A stretch of DNA of 44,003 bases from Collinsella sp. Lineage in GTDB: Bacteria > Actinomycetota > Coriobacteriia > Coriobacteriales > Coriobacteriaceae. Under the pieces are notes generated by a model that did not search any database, had not been told where the DNA came from, and saw nothing but the letters and a program-made list of their open reading frames with translations. This document shows positions 1 to 7,147 of this stretch, one piece after another (position 1 is the stretch's first letter; every line of letters starts with the position of its first letter). The translations under genes and the position numbers were made by a program. Where the stretch lies: assembly GCA_019414265.1 (NCBI GenBank), contig DXMJ01000014.1, positions 1 through 44,003 of the forward strand, read 5' to 3'.

Positions 1-13
1 TCTGACGTTCAAC

Positions 14-51
14 TTCAAGGGCGCGACCAGAAGGTCAGCGCCCTTTCGTTT
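14..51 (+). terminator. Rho-independent terminator of an upstream gene
   Basis: The arms AAGGGCGC (17-24) and GCGCCCTT (38-45) pair, with an inner ACC/GGT pairing around an AGAA loop, and TTTCGTTT follows. It should end a plus-strand gene that lies left of the window. Between here and pdxT (355) there is no convincing gene, only the repeat and hairpin listed separately. Confidence 0.7.
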
Positions 52-187
52 CACGCCACCTTGTCACAAATGCGACTCGCTCGCTGACTTATGCTCAACC
101 TATGGCGTCATCTCGCCCCAAAAGGGCCTCCCTCGCTCTGGCGGGTTTTCGCTGTCGGTACCAAAATATCGGCGTTGCCTTGATCCA

Positions 188-241
188 AACCTACCAAAAG
201 GGGGACAAGTTTATTTTGGTCGGTTTTATCTGGGCAAACGT
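188..241 (+). repeat. Dispersed ~54-bp repeat, copy 1
   Basis: This stretch matches 27231-27283 on the opposite strand. Both run from AACCT, through CCAAAA, a G-run and GACA, to a shared block GGTTTTATCTGGGCAAACGT. Differences are a few substitutions and one single-base indel. The short plus-strand reading frame across it is probably fortuitous, because the other copy is read in a different coding context. Function unknown. Confidence 0.75.
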
Positions 242-255
242 GGCCGTCTATCGCA

Positions 256-317
256 ATGTAGTCGTTGGGAACGTTCTTGTTTGACTAGTCGTTTAAGAAC
301 ATCCCCAACGACTACAT
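256..317. repeat. Long imperfect hairpin downstream of pdxT
   Basis: ATGTAGTCGTTGGG (256-269) is perfectly inverted at 304-317. An inner pair, GTTCTT (273-278) with AAGAAC (295-300), continues the stem. The whole folds into a 62-base hairpin between the incoming upstream gene and the 3-prime end of pdxT. There is no T-run directly behind either arm, so it is not a classical terminator. It could be a REP-like element or an mRNA 3-prime stabiliser. Confidence 0.7.
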
Positions 318-354
318 AGCATGAGAGTGGAAATCTACGCTCGTTCGTTTTTGC

Positions 355-942
355 CTACATTTGGAGGAAGAGCTCGTGGAGGCGGGCGTCGTCGTCGAGC
401 TCGGGGTGGAAGGTGACGCCGAGCTGGTTGTCTTGACGGGCGGCGACGATGCGGCCATCGACTTCGGACAGGGCCTTGGCATTGCCGTGCACCTTGACGA
501 TGCGGGGTGCACGGATAAACGGCAGCGGCACTTCACCGTCGATACCGTCTACCCGCCCCTTGGTGCGAAAGCTGCCGAGCTGTCTGCCATAGGCATTACG
601 CTCAACGAGCACATCCATGGTTGCCAGGCGCGGCGTCCCCTTATCGTCGTGGGCGGCAAGGTCGCGCGCCAGCAGAATCAAGCCGGCGCAAGTCCCCAAT
701 ACAGGCATGCCTTCAACAATGCGGATGCGAAGCCCCTCGAGCATACCGAGTTCGGCAAGTAGCTTGCCCTGAACGGTGGACTCGCCGCCGGGGAGGACCA
801 GGCGGTCAAAGTTCTGCTGCAAATCGGCCGCCTGCCTCAGCTCAATACAGTGCGCGCCCAGCTCAGATAGTCTTGCCTCGTGCTCGGCAAAAGCGCCTTG
901 GACCGCCAGCACGGCGACCGTTTGGTCTGCATAATCGCTCAT
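355..942 (-). CDS. pdxT: Pyridoxal 5-phosphate synthase glutaminase subunit PdxT
   Basis: Class I glutamine amidotransferase that releases ammonia from glutamine and passes it to PdxS for ribose-5-phosphate-dependent PLP synthesis in the cytosol. At 195 residues it has the usual family length. Visible motifs are the PGGEST oxyanion strand (51-56), the nucleophile Cys85 in GTCAG, and the His179/Glu181 pair in FHPEL. The ATG at 942 is preceded by AGAAAGGA. Only 20 bases separate it from the pdxS stop, so the two are an operon with pdxS first. Confidence 0.97.
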   Translation of the reverse strand: MSDYADQTVAVLAVQGAFAEHEARLSELGAHCIELRQAADLQQNFDRLVLPGGESTVQGKLLAELGMLEGLRIRIVEGMPVLGTCAGLILLARDLAAHDDKGTPRLATMDVLVERNAYGRQLGSFRTKGRVDGIDGEVPLPFIRAPRIVKVHGNAKALSEVDGRIVAARQDNQLGVTFHPELDDDARLHELFLQM

Positions 943-962
943 GTGCGATCCTTTCTGCTGGA

Positions 963-1853
963 CTAGCGCCCGCGCTCCTCCATGATGATCTCGATCTCGT
1001 CGGCGTTGATGCCCACCATGGCCTCGCCCAGGTCCTCCGAAAGCCCGGCGATGAGTTTGGCATCGGTGAAGTTTGCCACGGCCTTGACGATGGCGGCGGC
1101 GCGCTTAGCGGGGTCGCCGCTCTTAAAGATACCCGAGCCGACAAAGACGCCCTCGGCACCCAGCTGCATCATCAACGCGGCGTCGGCGGGGGTCGCTACG
1201 CCGCCGGCGGCAAAGTTCACGACGGGAAGCTTGCCCGTGGCATGGACCTCGCGGACCAGTTCGACCGGAACCTGCAGCTGTTTGGCTGCCTCAAAGAGCT
1301 CATCATCGCGCAGAGCGACAACGTCACGGATCTGCTTTTGGATCTTGCGCATGTGGCGCACGGCTTGGACGACGTCGCCCGTGCCCGGCTCGCCCTTGGT
1401 GCGAATCATCGTGGCGCCCTCGGCAACACGGCGCAACGCCTCGCCCAGATCGCGGGCGCCGCAGACAAACGGCACGTCAAACTGGGTCTTGTCGATGTGA
1501 TAAACGTCATCGGCGGGGGAGAGAACCTCGGACTCGTCGATGTAATCGATCTCGATGGCCTGCAGGATCTGCGCCTCGACAATGTGACCGATGCGGCACT
1601 TGGCCATGACGGGGATGGAGACGGCCTCTTGGATGCCCTTGATCATCTTGGGATCGCTCATACGCGAGACGCCGCCTGCGGCACGGATGTCGGCCGGGAT
1701 GCGCTCGAGAGCCATGACGGCGCAGGCGCCTGCCTCCTCGGCGATGCGTGCCTGCTCGGGAGTGGTGACGTCCATGATGACGCCGCCCTTGAGCATCTGC
1801 GCGAGCTCGCGGTTGAGTTTGACGCGATCGGCCTTGCTGGTCTGTTCTACCAT
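963..1853 (-). CDS. pdxS: Pyridoxal 5-phosphate synthase lyase subunit PdxS
   Basis: TIM-barrel synthase that condenses ribose 5-phosphate, glyceraldehyde 3-phosphate and ammonia into pyridoxal 5-phosphate. It forms a dodecamer decorated with PdxT. The protein is 296 residues from the chosen start, the family norm, and shows the highly conserved GGVIMDV, MALERIPADIR, SIPVMAKCRIGH and NFAAGGVATPADA blocks. I prefer the ATG at 1853 (MVEQTSK) because AAGGGAG lies seven bases upstream; the frame stays open to 1895 but that extension has no ribosome binding site. It is divergent from the MocR-type regulator, the usual partner of pdxST. Confidence 0.97.
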   Translation of the reverse strand: MVEQTSKADRVKLNRELAQMLKGGVIMDVTTPEQARIAEEAGACAVMALERIPADIRAAGGVSRMSDPKMIKGIQEAVSIPVMAKCRIGHIVEAQILQAIEIDYIDESEVLSPADDVYHIDKTQFDVPFVCGARDLGEALRRVAEGATMIRTKGEPGTGDVVQAVRHMRKIQKQIRDVVALRDDELFEAAKQLQVPVELVREVHATGKLPVVNFAAGGVATPADAALMMQLGAEGVFVGSGIFKSGDPAKRAAAIVKAVANFTDAKLIAGLSEDLGEAMVGINADEIEIIMEERGR

Positions 1854-1998
1854 GGTTGCTCCCTTGGTTGGCATGTGCATTGCTTGACGGAACATCCTAT
1901 CGGGGAGCTGGGTATGGCGAAATACTCAGTTTTCGAGATAATTACAAGGTCAGACTAATACCAGATTGAACAGCGCGATAAGGTCAGGTGGCAAACAC
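1854..1998. promoter_or_regulatory. Divergent pdxS / pdxR control region with direct repeats
   Basis: The 145-base gap between two divergent genes must hold both promoters. The octamer AAGGTCAG occurs twice in direct orientation, at 1946-1953 and 1980-1987, 34 bases apart, or about three helical turns. MocR/PdxR regulators are known to bind direct repeats, so these are candidate operator half-sites. The second overlaps the ribosome binding region of the regulator. TAATAC at 1956-1961 could be a -10 element for the regulator. These assignments are inference. Confidence 0.4.
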
Positions 1999-3432
1999 AT
2001 GCTTGACTACAATTTGGAAAAACGCGGCGAAGCATCGCTCTATGAGTATGTTTACCAGCAAATTCGAGATGATATCGTAGCTGGACGCATTGCGGCGGGG
2101 GAACATCTTCCGTCTAAGCGCGCCTTTGCCAGTCATCTGGGAATCAGTGTCATTACCATCGAGAATGCATATAACCAGTTACTTGCCGAGGGCTATATTT
2201 GCTCAATGCCGCGTCGGGGCTACTACGCTTGCGAGCTTCCGGATGCACCGGTTTTGCCTTCGGCTGCGGAGGGCATCGACCGAGATGCCGTCTCCGCGGG
2301 CCCCAGCGCACATGATATCAACGGACAGGTCGAGCGATTTGATGCGCTTTCTCCTTCCGCTTTGGAGGCGGCGCGGCTTTGGCAAAGCGCGCTGCGGGCG
2401 ACGCTGGCATCCGAAGACGAACGCGAAATCTTTTCGACTGCGCCGGCACAGGGCACCGCTCGGCTACGACGCGCAATTGCTCACCGCCTGCGCGGGACAA
2501 GGGGTATGAATGTCGACCCCGACAACATCGTTATCGGTGCGGGCGCCCAGCTGCTCGATACCATGTTGGTTCAGTTGCTTGGAGCCGACAAGGTGTATGC
2601 CGTTGAGGATCCGGGCTATTTGCGCCTGACGCGCATCTATCAGGCCATGGGCTGCAAAGTTCGACATATCCCGTTGGATGATGAGGGCGTGGTCTTGAGC
2701 ACTCTGCAGAAAAGCGGGACCGATGTCCTTCATCTGATGCCGTCCCATCAGTATCCGACCGGCCTTGTGACGAGCATTGCGCGTCGCTACGCGCTGCTCA
2801 GCTGGGCCGCCGAGCGACCGGGTCGGTATCTCATCGAAGATGACTTTGATTGTGAGTTTCGCCTTGCCGGCAAACCGATTCCCGCGCTCGCGTCGATCGA
2901 TGCCGCCCAGTCGGTTATCTACACCAACACGTTTTCGAAGAGCCTGTCATCGGCGTTGCGTCTAGCGTACATGGTGCTGCCCGACGAGCTAATGGAGCGG
3001 TTTAGGCGCAACCTTGGTTTTTACGCCTCGTCGGTGAGTTCTGTTGACCAGGTCGCTTTGGCTCGTTTGCTGGAATCGGGTGATTACGAGCGACATGTGA
3101 ACCGCGTGCGCGTTCGTGCTCGTGGGGCGCGTGATGGCCTGGCGGCGCTTGTACGGAAAACGTTTCCGGCAGGGGAAGTCTCGATCGAGTACGCGGACGC
3201 CGGCCTTTACTGCGTCGTGGCCGTGGAGTGTGACGCGGGCGGAAGCTCTTTTGCACGGGCCCTCACGCGCTCGAGCATCTCTTTTATCGATATCGGTGAC
3301 TGTTTTTGGTGTGCCGATGGCGCATCTGTCCCTGAAAACTCAACTCAAATTCTTGTTCAGTATGACGATCTGAGTCCAAAAGTACTAACTACCTTGGAAT
3401 TGCAGCTAATGGGGGGGCACTCTGCAACCTAA
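1999..3432 (+). CDS. pdxR: MocR-family (PdxR-like) transcriptional regulator
   Basis: GntR winged helix fused to a fold-type I aminotransferase domain, as in the MocR family. Residues about 8-75 are the DNA-binding part (SLYEYVYQQIRDDI, LPSKRAFASHLGIS). Residues about 120-470 are the aminotransferase-like part, with the expected PLP lysine Lys314 in TFSKSLSS and the cofactor aspartate region EDDFDCEF. Such proteins sense PLP and control pdxST, which lies divergently next door, so the PdxR assignment rests on domain and context. The ATG at 1999 has GGTGG upstream and is preferred to a TTG at 1966. The TAA stop overlaps the first bases of a 119-bp repeat element. Confidence 0.88.
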   Translation: MLDYNLEKRGEASLYEYVYQQIRDDIVAGRIAAGEHLPSKRAFASHLGISVITIENAYNQLLAEGYICSMPRRGYYACELPDAPVLPSAAEGIDRDAVSAGPSAHDINGQVERFDALSPSALEAARLWQSALRATLASEDEREIFSTAPAQGTARLRRAIAHRLRGTRGMNVDPDNIVIGAGAQLLDTMLVQLLGADKVYAVEDPGYLRLTRIYQAMGCKVRHIPLDDEGVVLSTLQKSGTDVLHLMPSHQYPTGLVTSIARRYALLSWAAERPGRYLIEDDFDCEFRLAGKPIPALASIDAAQSVIYTNTFSKSLSSALRLAYMVLPDELMERFRRNLGFYASSVSSVDQVALARLLESGDYERHVNRVRVRARGARDGLAALVRKTFPAGEVSIEYADAGLYCVVAVECDAGGSSFARALTRSSISFIDIGDCFWCADGASVPENSTQILVQYDDLSPKVLTTLELQLMGGHSAT

Positions 3433-3549
3433 GTGAGTAGACTTTTAGCACTTTGGCGACCAGGCAGTTTTGTAACAAGCTATCTACCTGCGGTTTTGAA
3501 AAGCAGGATGACCGGCCTGCTCGGGATGTTCAAAAAAGTCTACTCACTT
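3431..3549 (+). mobile_element. 119-bp element with 16-bp terminal inverted repeats, copy A
   Basis: It starts AAGTGAGTAGACTTTT and ends with the exact inverse, AAAAGTCTACTCACTT. Copies at 4850-4968 and 17907-18025 are exactly the same length, in the same orientation, and share ACCTGCG at internal positions 57-63, the centre of the element. The rest of the interior is much less conserved. It begins at the second base of the regulator's TAA stop. It looks like a small non-autonomous mobile element (MITE or REP-like) or a structured RNA. No target-site duplication is evident. Confidence 0.85.
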
Positions 3550-3582
3550 GCCGCGCAAAGCTCCTGCATGAGAAAAAATGGG

Positions 3583-3690
3583 GTTTTCAACAGGGCTTCG
3601 TCCAGCTCTCGGCAAGCTTTTGGCCAGTTGGGGAGGGCTGTTGAAAACTTGGCAGTCCGTTCGGCGCCATTTTTGGTGCGTTCGCGCCAA
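3583..3690 (+). promoter_or_regulatory. Leader with two inverted repeats before the nuclease-like gene
   Basis: In the gap between element A and the nuclease-like gene, GTTTTCAACAG (3583-3593) is perfectly inverted as CTGTTGAAAAC (3638-3648). Further on, TTGGTGCG (3673-3680) and CGCGCCAA (3683-3690) form a near-perfect palindrome about 40 bases before the start codon. The first could be a transcript hairpin and the second an operator. I see no good -10/-35 pair and no convincing ribosome binding site. Confidence 0.45.
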
Positions 3691-3731
3691 TGCGTGACTG
3701 ACTGGGTTGAAATTCGTGTTTTCCTGTGCCT

Positions 3732-4859
3732 ATGAAGGATCTACTTTGTGACATATCAGCTTTTAGGTACTGGCGTTTGCCTCCTCAAGTCCGCGCTTTG
3801 TGTCCGCCGCTTCCACGACCGGAAGAAGACCGGCAGCGATATGATCTCGCCCGCAACCCGACGGCTGCGGTCGCGCTCGGTTTTCCGTTGTATACATTGG
3901 TTCGGTCGAGAAACAAACGGACTTGTCCTGCCAGCATTAGGCAGCGGCTGTTTCTTGGTGAGCTTCCCAGGGAATCCGTGCTGGGAACGGAGCATGGGGT
4001 TTTGATTACGTCTCCTCTACTGACGGCATTCATCATGTTGCGGCATCTGACGGATCTTCAGCTTCTTTTGGTATTGGCGGAGATGTGTGGCTTGTTTGCG
4101 GTGTGTGCCCTGCCGGCGGCACTTGAGGCGGAGCTTTCGCGTGCAATTGATTCGGGCGCGATTTCGACAACGTTCGGTTGGGTGCGCTGCCCGTCCGAGG
4201 ACGGCACCGCCTCAAATTTATGGCGTCGAGACGCTTTGGTTTTGGGCGGAGACCTTGACCGTTTTTGTTCAGATGTTTGCGGGATGCGTTACGGCAATAG
4301 ATTTATAGCGGTATCGCAACTCGTTCCATTGGGCGCCGCGTCGCCTTTTGAGGTCGAGGCGTATTTGCTACTTGCACTGCCGCGATCCCTGGGAGGCGAA
4401 GGTTTTTGCGGCATAGAGCTTAATGTTGAAGTGATGCTAAGCACAAGTGCTCGAGCGATTGTGGGAAAGTCCCGTGTATATATCGACCTACTTCTTTCTT
4501 CGCCGGACGGCAGGCGACAGGTGGCCATTGAATGTCAGGGAAAGGCCTCGCACGGACGCGCAGGGGATGGCTTGCGTGACGCTGACCGCATGACGGCCCT
4601 TCAGGCCATGGGCTACGATGTACTTCTCCTGACACACAGACAGATATCCGATGAGGATAGATTCCGCGCGATCGTTAAGGCCATATGCAGGATGCTCGAT
4701 GCTGAATATCGTGATAAAAGCTCAGATGAGCAAAGGGCTGAGACATTACTCCGGTCTGAACTATTCGTTGACTGGACAAAATTGGGAGTAATCGACGGAA
4801 AGATGCCCGTTAGACGCAAAACAGCTCGATCGTGGACGGCTGCGGTTCTAAGTGAGTAG
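3732..4859 (+). CDS. DUF559/Vsr-like nuclease-domain protein bracketed by 119-bp repeats
   Basis: About 375 residues. The N-terminal 200 residues are not firmly recognised; the opening ISAFRYWRLPP and the layout recall AbiEi-like regulators of toxin systems. The C-terminal part resembles the PD-(D/E)xK fold of DUF559 and Vsr proteins: SPFEVEAYLLL, then YIDLLL, then IECQGKASH, then DADRMTALQAMGYDVLLLT. Candidate metal ligands are the Glu in FEVE, the Asp in YIDL and the Glu in ECQGK. The ATG at 3732 lies two codons after a GTG at 3726, and neither has a clear ribosome binding site. The last codons and TAG stop are supplied by the terminal repeat of element B. The gene thus lies exactly between two direct copies of the element. 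Function unproven. Confidence 0.7.
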   Translation: MKDLLCDISAFRYWRLPPQVRALCPPLPRPEEDRQRYDLARNPTAAVALGFPLYTLVRSRNKRTCPASIRQRLFLGELPRESVLGTEHGVLITSPLLTAFIMLRHLTDLQLLLVLAEMCGLFAVCALPAALEAELSRAIDSGAISTTFGWVRCPSEDGTASNLWRRDALVLGGDLDRFCSDVCGMRYGNRFIAVSQLVPLGAASPFEVEAYLLLALPRSLGGEGFCGIELNVEVMLSTSARAIVGKSRVYIDLLLSSPDGRRQVAIECQGKASHGRAGDGLRDADRMTALQAMGYDVLLLTHRQISDEDRFRAIVKAICRMLDAEYRDKSSDEQRAETLLRSELFVDWTKLGVIDGKMPVRRKTARSWTAAVLSE

Positions 4860-4968
4860 GCTTTTGGCACTTTGGCGACCAGGCCGTTTTGAAACAAGTC
4901 ATTTACCTGCGACTTTATAAAGCAATACGGATGGTCTGCTCGGCAAGTTTCGAAAAGTCTACTCACTT
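4850..4968 (+). mobile_element. 119-bp element with terminal inverted repeats, copy B
   Basis: It begins AAGTGAGTAGGCTTTT, one base different from copy A, and ends AAAAGTCTACTCACTT. Positions 19-35 are very close to copy A, and ACCTGCG again sits at 57-63. It overlaps the end of the nuclease-like gene and provides its stop codon TAG (4857-4859). With copy A it brackets that gene in direct orientation. Confidence 0.85.
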
Positions 4969-5035
4969 AGTTTTTGACGAGAGACCGATGCCGAAGATAG
5001 CTCTATTTCAGGGCGTTAACGAGTCCTCGAGACAC

Positions 5036-5067
5036 AAAAAGGCCCGAACCAATACGGTCCGGGCCTT
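5036..5067 (-). terminator. Rho-independent terminator of the rubrerythrin gene
   Basis: On the minus strand GGCCCGG-ACC pairs with GGT-CGGGCC around a short ATTG-type loop, followed by TTTTTGTGT. It lies about 35 bases past the rubrerythrin stop. Confidence 0.85.
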
Positions 5068-5101
5068 CTTCGAGCTAGAGGTTATGTCTCAGGCAGTTGG
5101 C

Positions 5102-5662
5102 TTAGCCAAAGTAGCGCTTGAGCAGGCCAGCGAAAGCCTTGCCGTGGCGGGCCTCGTCGCGAGCCATCTCGTGCACGGTGTCGTGGATGGCATCGAGGCC
5201 AGCGGCCTTGGCGCGCTTGGCAAGATCGGTCTTGCCGGCGGTGGCGCCATTCTCGGCCTCAACGCGCATCTCGAGGTTCTTCTTGGTGGAATCGGTCACG
5301 ACCTCGCCCAGGAGCTCGGCGAACTTGGCGGCATGCTCGGCCTCCTCGTGGGCAGCCTTCTCCCAGTACAGGCCGATCTCGGGATAACCCTCGCGATGAG
5401 CAACGCGAGCCATGGCCAGGTACATACCGACCTCGGAGCACTCGCCCTCAAAGTTGGCGCGCAGATCGGCAACGATGTCCTCGGAGACGCCCTCCATCTT
5501 GGCGACGCCCACGACGTGCTCGGCAGCCCACTCGAGCTGGCCCTCCTCCTGCTTCAGGAAGCGAGAGCCGGGAACGCCGCACTGGGGGCACTTGAAATCC
5601 TCGGGCAGCTGGTCGCCGTCGAACTCTTCCACATAACCGCAAACGGGGCAAACAAACTTCAT
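5102..5662 (-). CDS. rbr: Reverse rubrerythrin (N-terminal rubredoxin, C-terminal diiron domain)
   Basis: Non-haem iron peroxidase that reduces hydrogen peroxide to water in anaerobes. The domain order is inverted relative to classical rubrerythrin. A rubredoxin knuckle comes first, with Cys5, Cys8, Cys25 and Cys28 (CPVCG and CPQCG). A ferritin-like four-helix diiron domain follows, with the ligand motifs EGECSEVGMY, EEAEHAAKF and RDEARHGKAF. The start at 5662 (MKFVCPVC) has AAAGGATCG upstream; the frame is open to 5755 but the extension lacks family resemblance. It is monocistronic, with its own promoter region and terminator. Cytosolic oxidative-stress defence. Confidence 0.93.
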   Translation of the reverse strand: MKFVCPVCGYVEEFDGDQLPEDFKCPQCGVPGSRFLKQEEGQLEWAAEHVVGVAKMEGVSEDIVADLRANFEGECSEVGMYLAMARVAHREGYPEIGLYWEKAAHEEAEHAAKFAELLGEVVTDSTKKNLEMRVEAENGATAGKTDLAKRAKAAGLDAIHDTVHEMARDEARHGKAFAGLLKRYFG

Positions 5663-5744
5663 GATTCGATCCTTTCGATCGATGGCGATGGTGCGCTCGT
5701 CCGGTCCCGTAAGGGCCCTCTCCGGACGTGCGTCTTGACGAGTT

Positions 5745-5774
5745 CTATTATCCATAAATGAGACCGAATGTGAA
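5745..5774 (-). promoter_or_regulatory. Possible promoter of the rubrerythrin gene
   Basis: On the minus strand TTCACA (5769-5774) and TAATAG (5745-5750) are 18 bases apart. This would give a leader of about 75 bases containing GC-rich inverted segments. Assigned by eye to weak matches. Confidence 0.35.
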
Positions 5775-5821
5775 GCCTATTAGGAATGATTTTTAATAAA
5801 ACAATTTAAGCATGTGTAGAT

Positions 5822-5899
5822 GTTGATTGATTAACGATTGCTAGACCTCGTGCGACCTCCGATGAGTACAATCGGTCGAGCAAATGTTGACCAATCAAC
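5822..5899 (+). promoter_or_regulatory. Paired GTTGA-N4-TCAAC-like operators before the alcohol dehydrogenase
   Basis: GTTGACCAATCAAC (5886-5899) is a palindrome with perfect 5-base arms. A second near-palindrome, GTTGATTGATTAAC (5822-5835), lies 64 bases upstream. TACAAT at 5869-5874 between them could be a -10 element. The arrangement suggests a dimeric repressor such as a TetR-type protein, but no such regulator gene is adjacent. Confidence 0.45.
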
Positions 5900-5918
5900 A
5901 AATGAAGGAGCTTCCTTT

Positions 5919-7139
5919 ATGCATCTAGCCCGCCGCGCCTGGTGCCGAACGTATCAAACGGTTTTTCGCATCGCATTGCCGGTGCTGCCCTATACCGAGC
6001 CACGCATTTTAGAGCACGCTGAGGAAGTGCCCGCAGTGCTTCAAAAGCGTTCAATACACCATGTTCTTATCGTGACAGATCCCGGCATTGCCCGTCTGGG
6101 GCTCACGGCACCGCTCGAGACAGCGCTCGCGTCCAAGGGAATTAGCGCTGCGGTCTATGCCGAAACATGTGCGAACCCCACGGTCTCAAACGTGGAGGAA
6201 GCGGCATCTCTGTATCGAGAGAGCGCCTGCCAGGCCATTATCGGCTTTGGCGGCGGTTCGGCCATGGACTGCGCCAAGGGCGTGGGCGCGCGCATCGCGC
6301 AGCCAAAGAAGCCCATCAACAAGATGCGCGGCCTGTTGCGTATCCATCGTCGCCTGCCGCTGCTCATCGCCGTTCCCACCACGGCGGGCACGGGAAGCGA
6401 GGTCACGCTTGCAGCGGTAATTACCGACGACGAGACGCACTACAAGTATCCCATTAACGACTTTGTGCTGATCCCGCGCTTTGCGGTGCACGACCCCGAG
6501 TTTACGCGCGGCCTGCCCGCCTCCATTACGGGGCAAACGGGCATGGACGCCCTGACACATGCCGTCGAGGCCTTTATCGGGCGCAGCACCACGCCCTATA
6601 CGCGCAAGATGGCGCGCCAGGCGGTGCAGCTCATCCACGACAATTTGCTCGAGGCCTATGAGTGCGGTGGCAACATGCGTGCGCGCCGCAATATGCTTTC
6701 GGCGGCGTATAAAGCGGGCGTTGCCTTTACGCGCTCTTATGTTGGATACGTCCATGCCATCGCGCACAGCCTGGGCGGGCGTTACGGGATTCCCCACGGC
6801 TTGGCCAACGCCATCATCCTGCCGCACATGCTTCGCGCCTATGGCGAAGCTGCTGCTCCCAAGCTCGCCGATCTCGCCCGCATGGCCGGCATTGCGCCGG
6901 CTAATGCGCTGGACAACGTGGCTGCTGAGGCCTTTATCGATTGGGTCGACCGCATGAACGCCGCCTTGGGCATACCCAAATATGTGACGGGCATTCGCCG
7001 CTCCGACATTCCTGAGATGGCGGCGCATGCCGATGCCGAGGCCAATCCCCTGTACCCCGTTCCGCTTTTAATGGACCGTTTGGAGCTCGAGCATATGTAC
7101 GAGGTCGTTGCGGGTGGTATGTTTGAAGACGAGAACTAG
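5919..7139 (+). CDS. Iron-containing alcohol dehydrogenase
   Basis: Group III metal-dependent alcohol dehydrogenase that interconverts alcohols and aldehydes or ketones with NAD(P). About 406 residues, normal for the family. The nucleotide-binding segment is GFGGGSAMDCAKG, followed by PTTAGTGSEVT. The metal ligands are an Asp and a His in GMDALTHAVEAF and His residues in VHAIAHSLGG and IPHGLANAIILPH. The start at 5919 has AAGGAG eight bases upstream; the frame is open to 5838 but that extension covers the operator region. Only eight bases separate it from the aldehyde dehydrogenase gene, so the pair probably handles one alcohol-aldehyde-acid route. Substrate unknown. Confidence 0.9.
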   Translation: MHLARRAWCRTYQTVFRIALPVLPYTEPRILEHAEEVPAVLQKRSIHHVLIVTDPGIARLGLTAPLETALASKGISAAVYAETCANPTVSNVEEAASLYRESACQAIIGFGGGSAMDCAKGVGARIAQPKKPINKMRGLLRIHRRLPLLIAVPTTAGTGSEVTLAAVITDDETHYKYPINDFVLIPRFAVHDPEFTRGLPASITGQTGMDALTHAVEAFIGRSTTPYTRKMARQAVQLIHDNLLEAYECGGNMRARRNMLSAAYKAGVAFTRSYVGYVHAIAHSLGGRYGIPHGLANAIILPHMLRAYGEAAAPKLADLARMAGIAPANALDNVAAEAFIDWVDRMNAALGIPKYVTGIRRSDIPEMAAHADAEANPLYPVPLLMDRLELEHMYEVVAGGMFEDEN

Positions 7140-7147
7140 GAGGGCCC

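Noticed and set aside
102..284. 60-codon plus-strand open frame in the left gap
   Set aside because: It runs through a dispersed repeat, has no ribosome binding site, and the repeat's other copy is not in a matching gene context.
621..1958. Long plus-strand frame opposite pdxT and pdxS
   Set aside because: Antisense shadow of two certain genes; composition follows the codon structure of pdxST and no domain is seen.
3433..3735. 100-codon frame across element A and the leader
   Set aside because: Starts inside the terminal repeat, lacks a ribosome binding site, and its sequence is dictated by inverted repeats.
3431..4968. Classical composite transposon
   Set aside because: The flanking elements encode no transposase and show no target duplication, so only a non-autonomous or unknown mechanism can be proposed.
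4889..5761. 290-codon plus-strand frame opposite rubrerythrin
   Set aside because: Antisense to a clearly identified gene and crosses its terminator.
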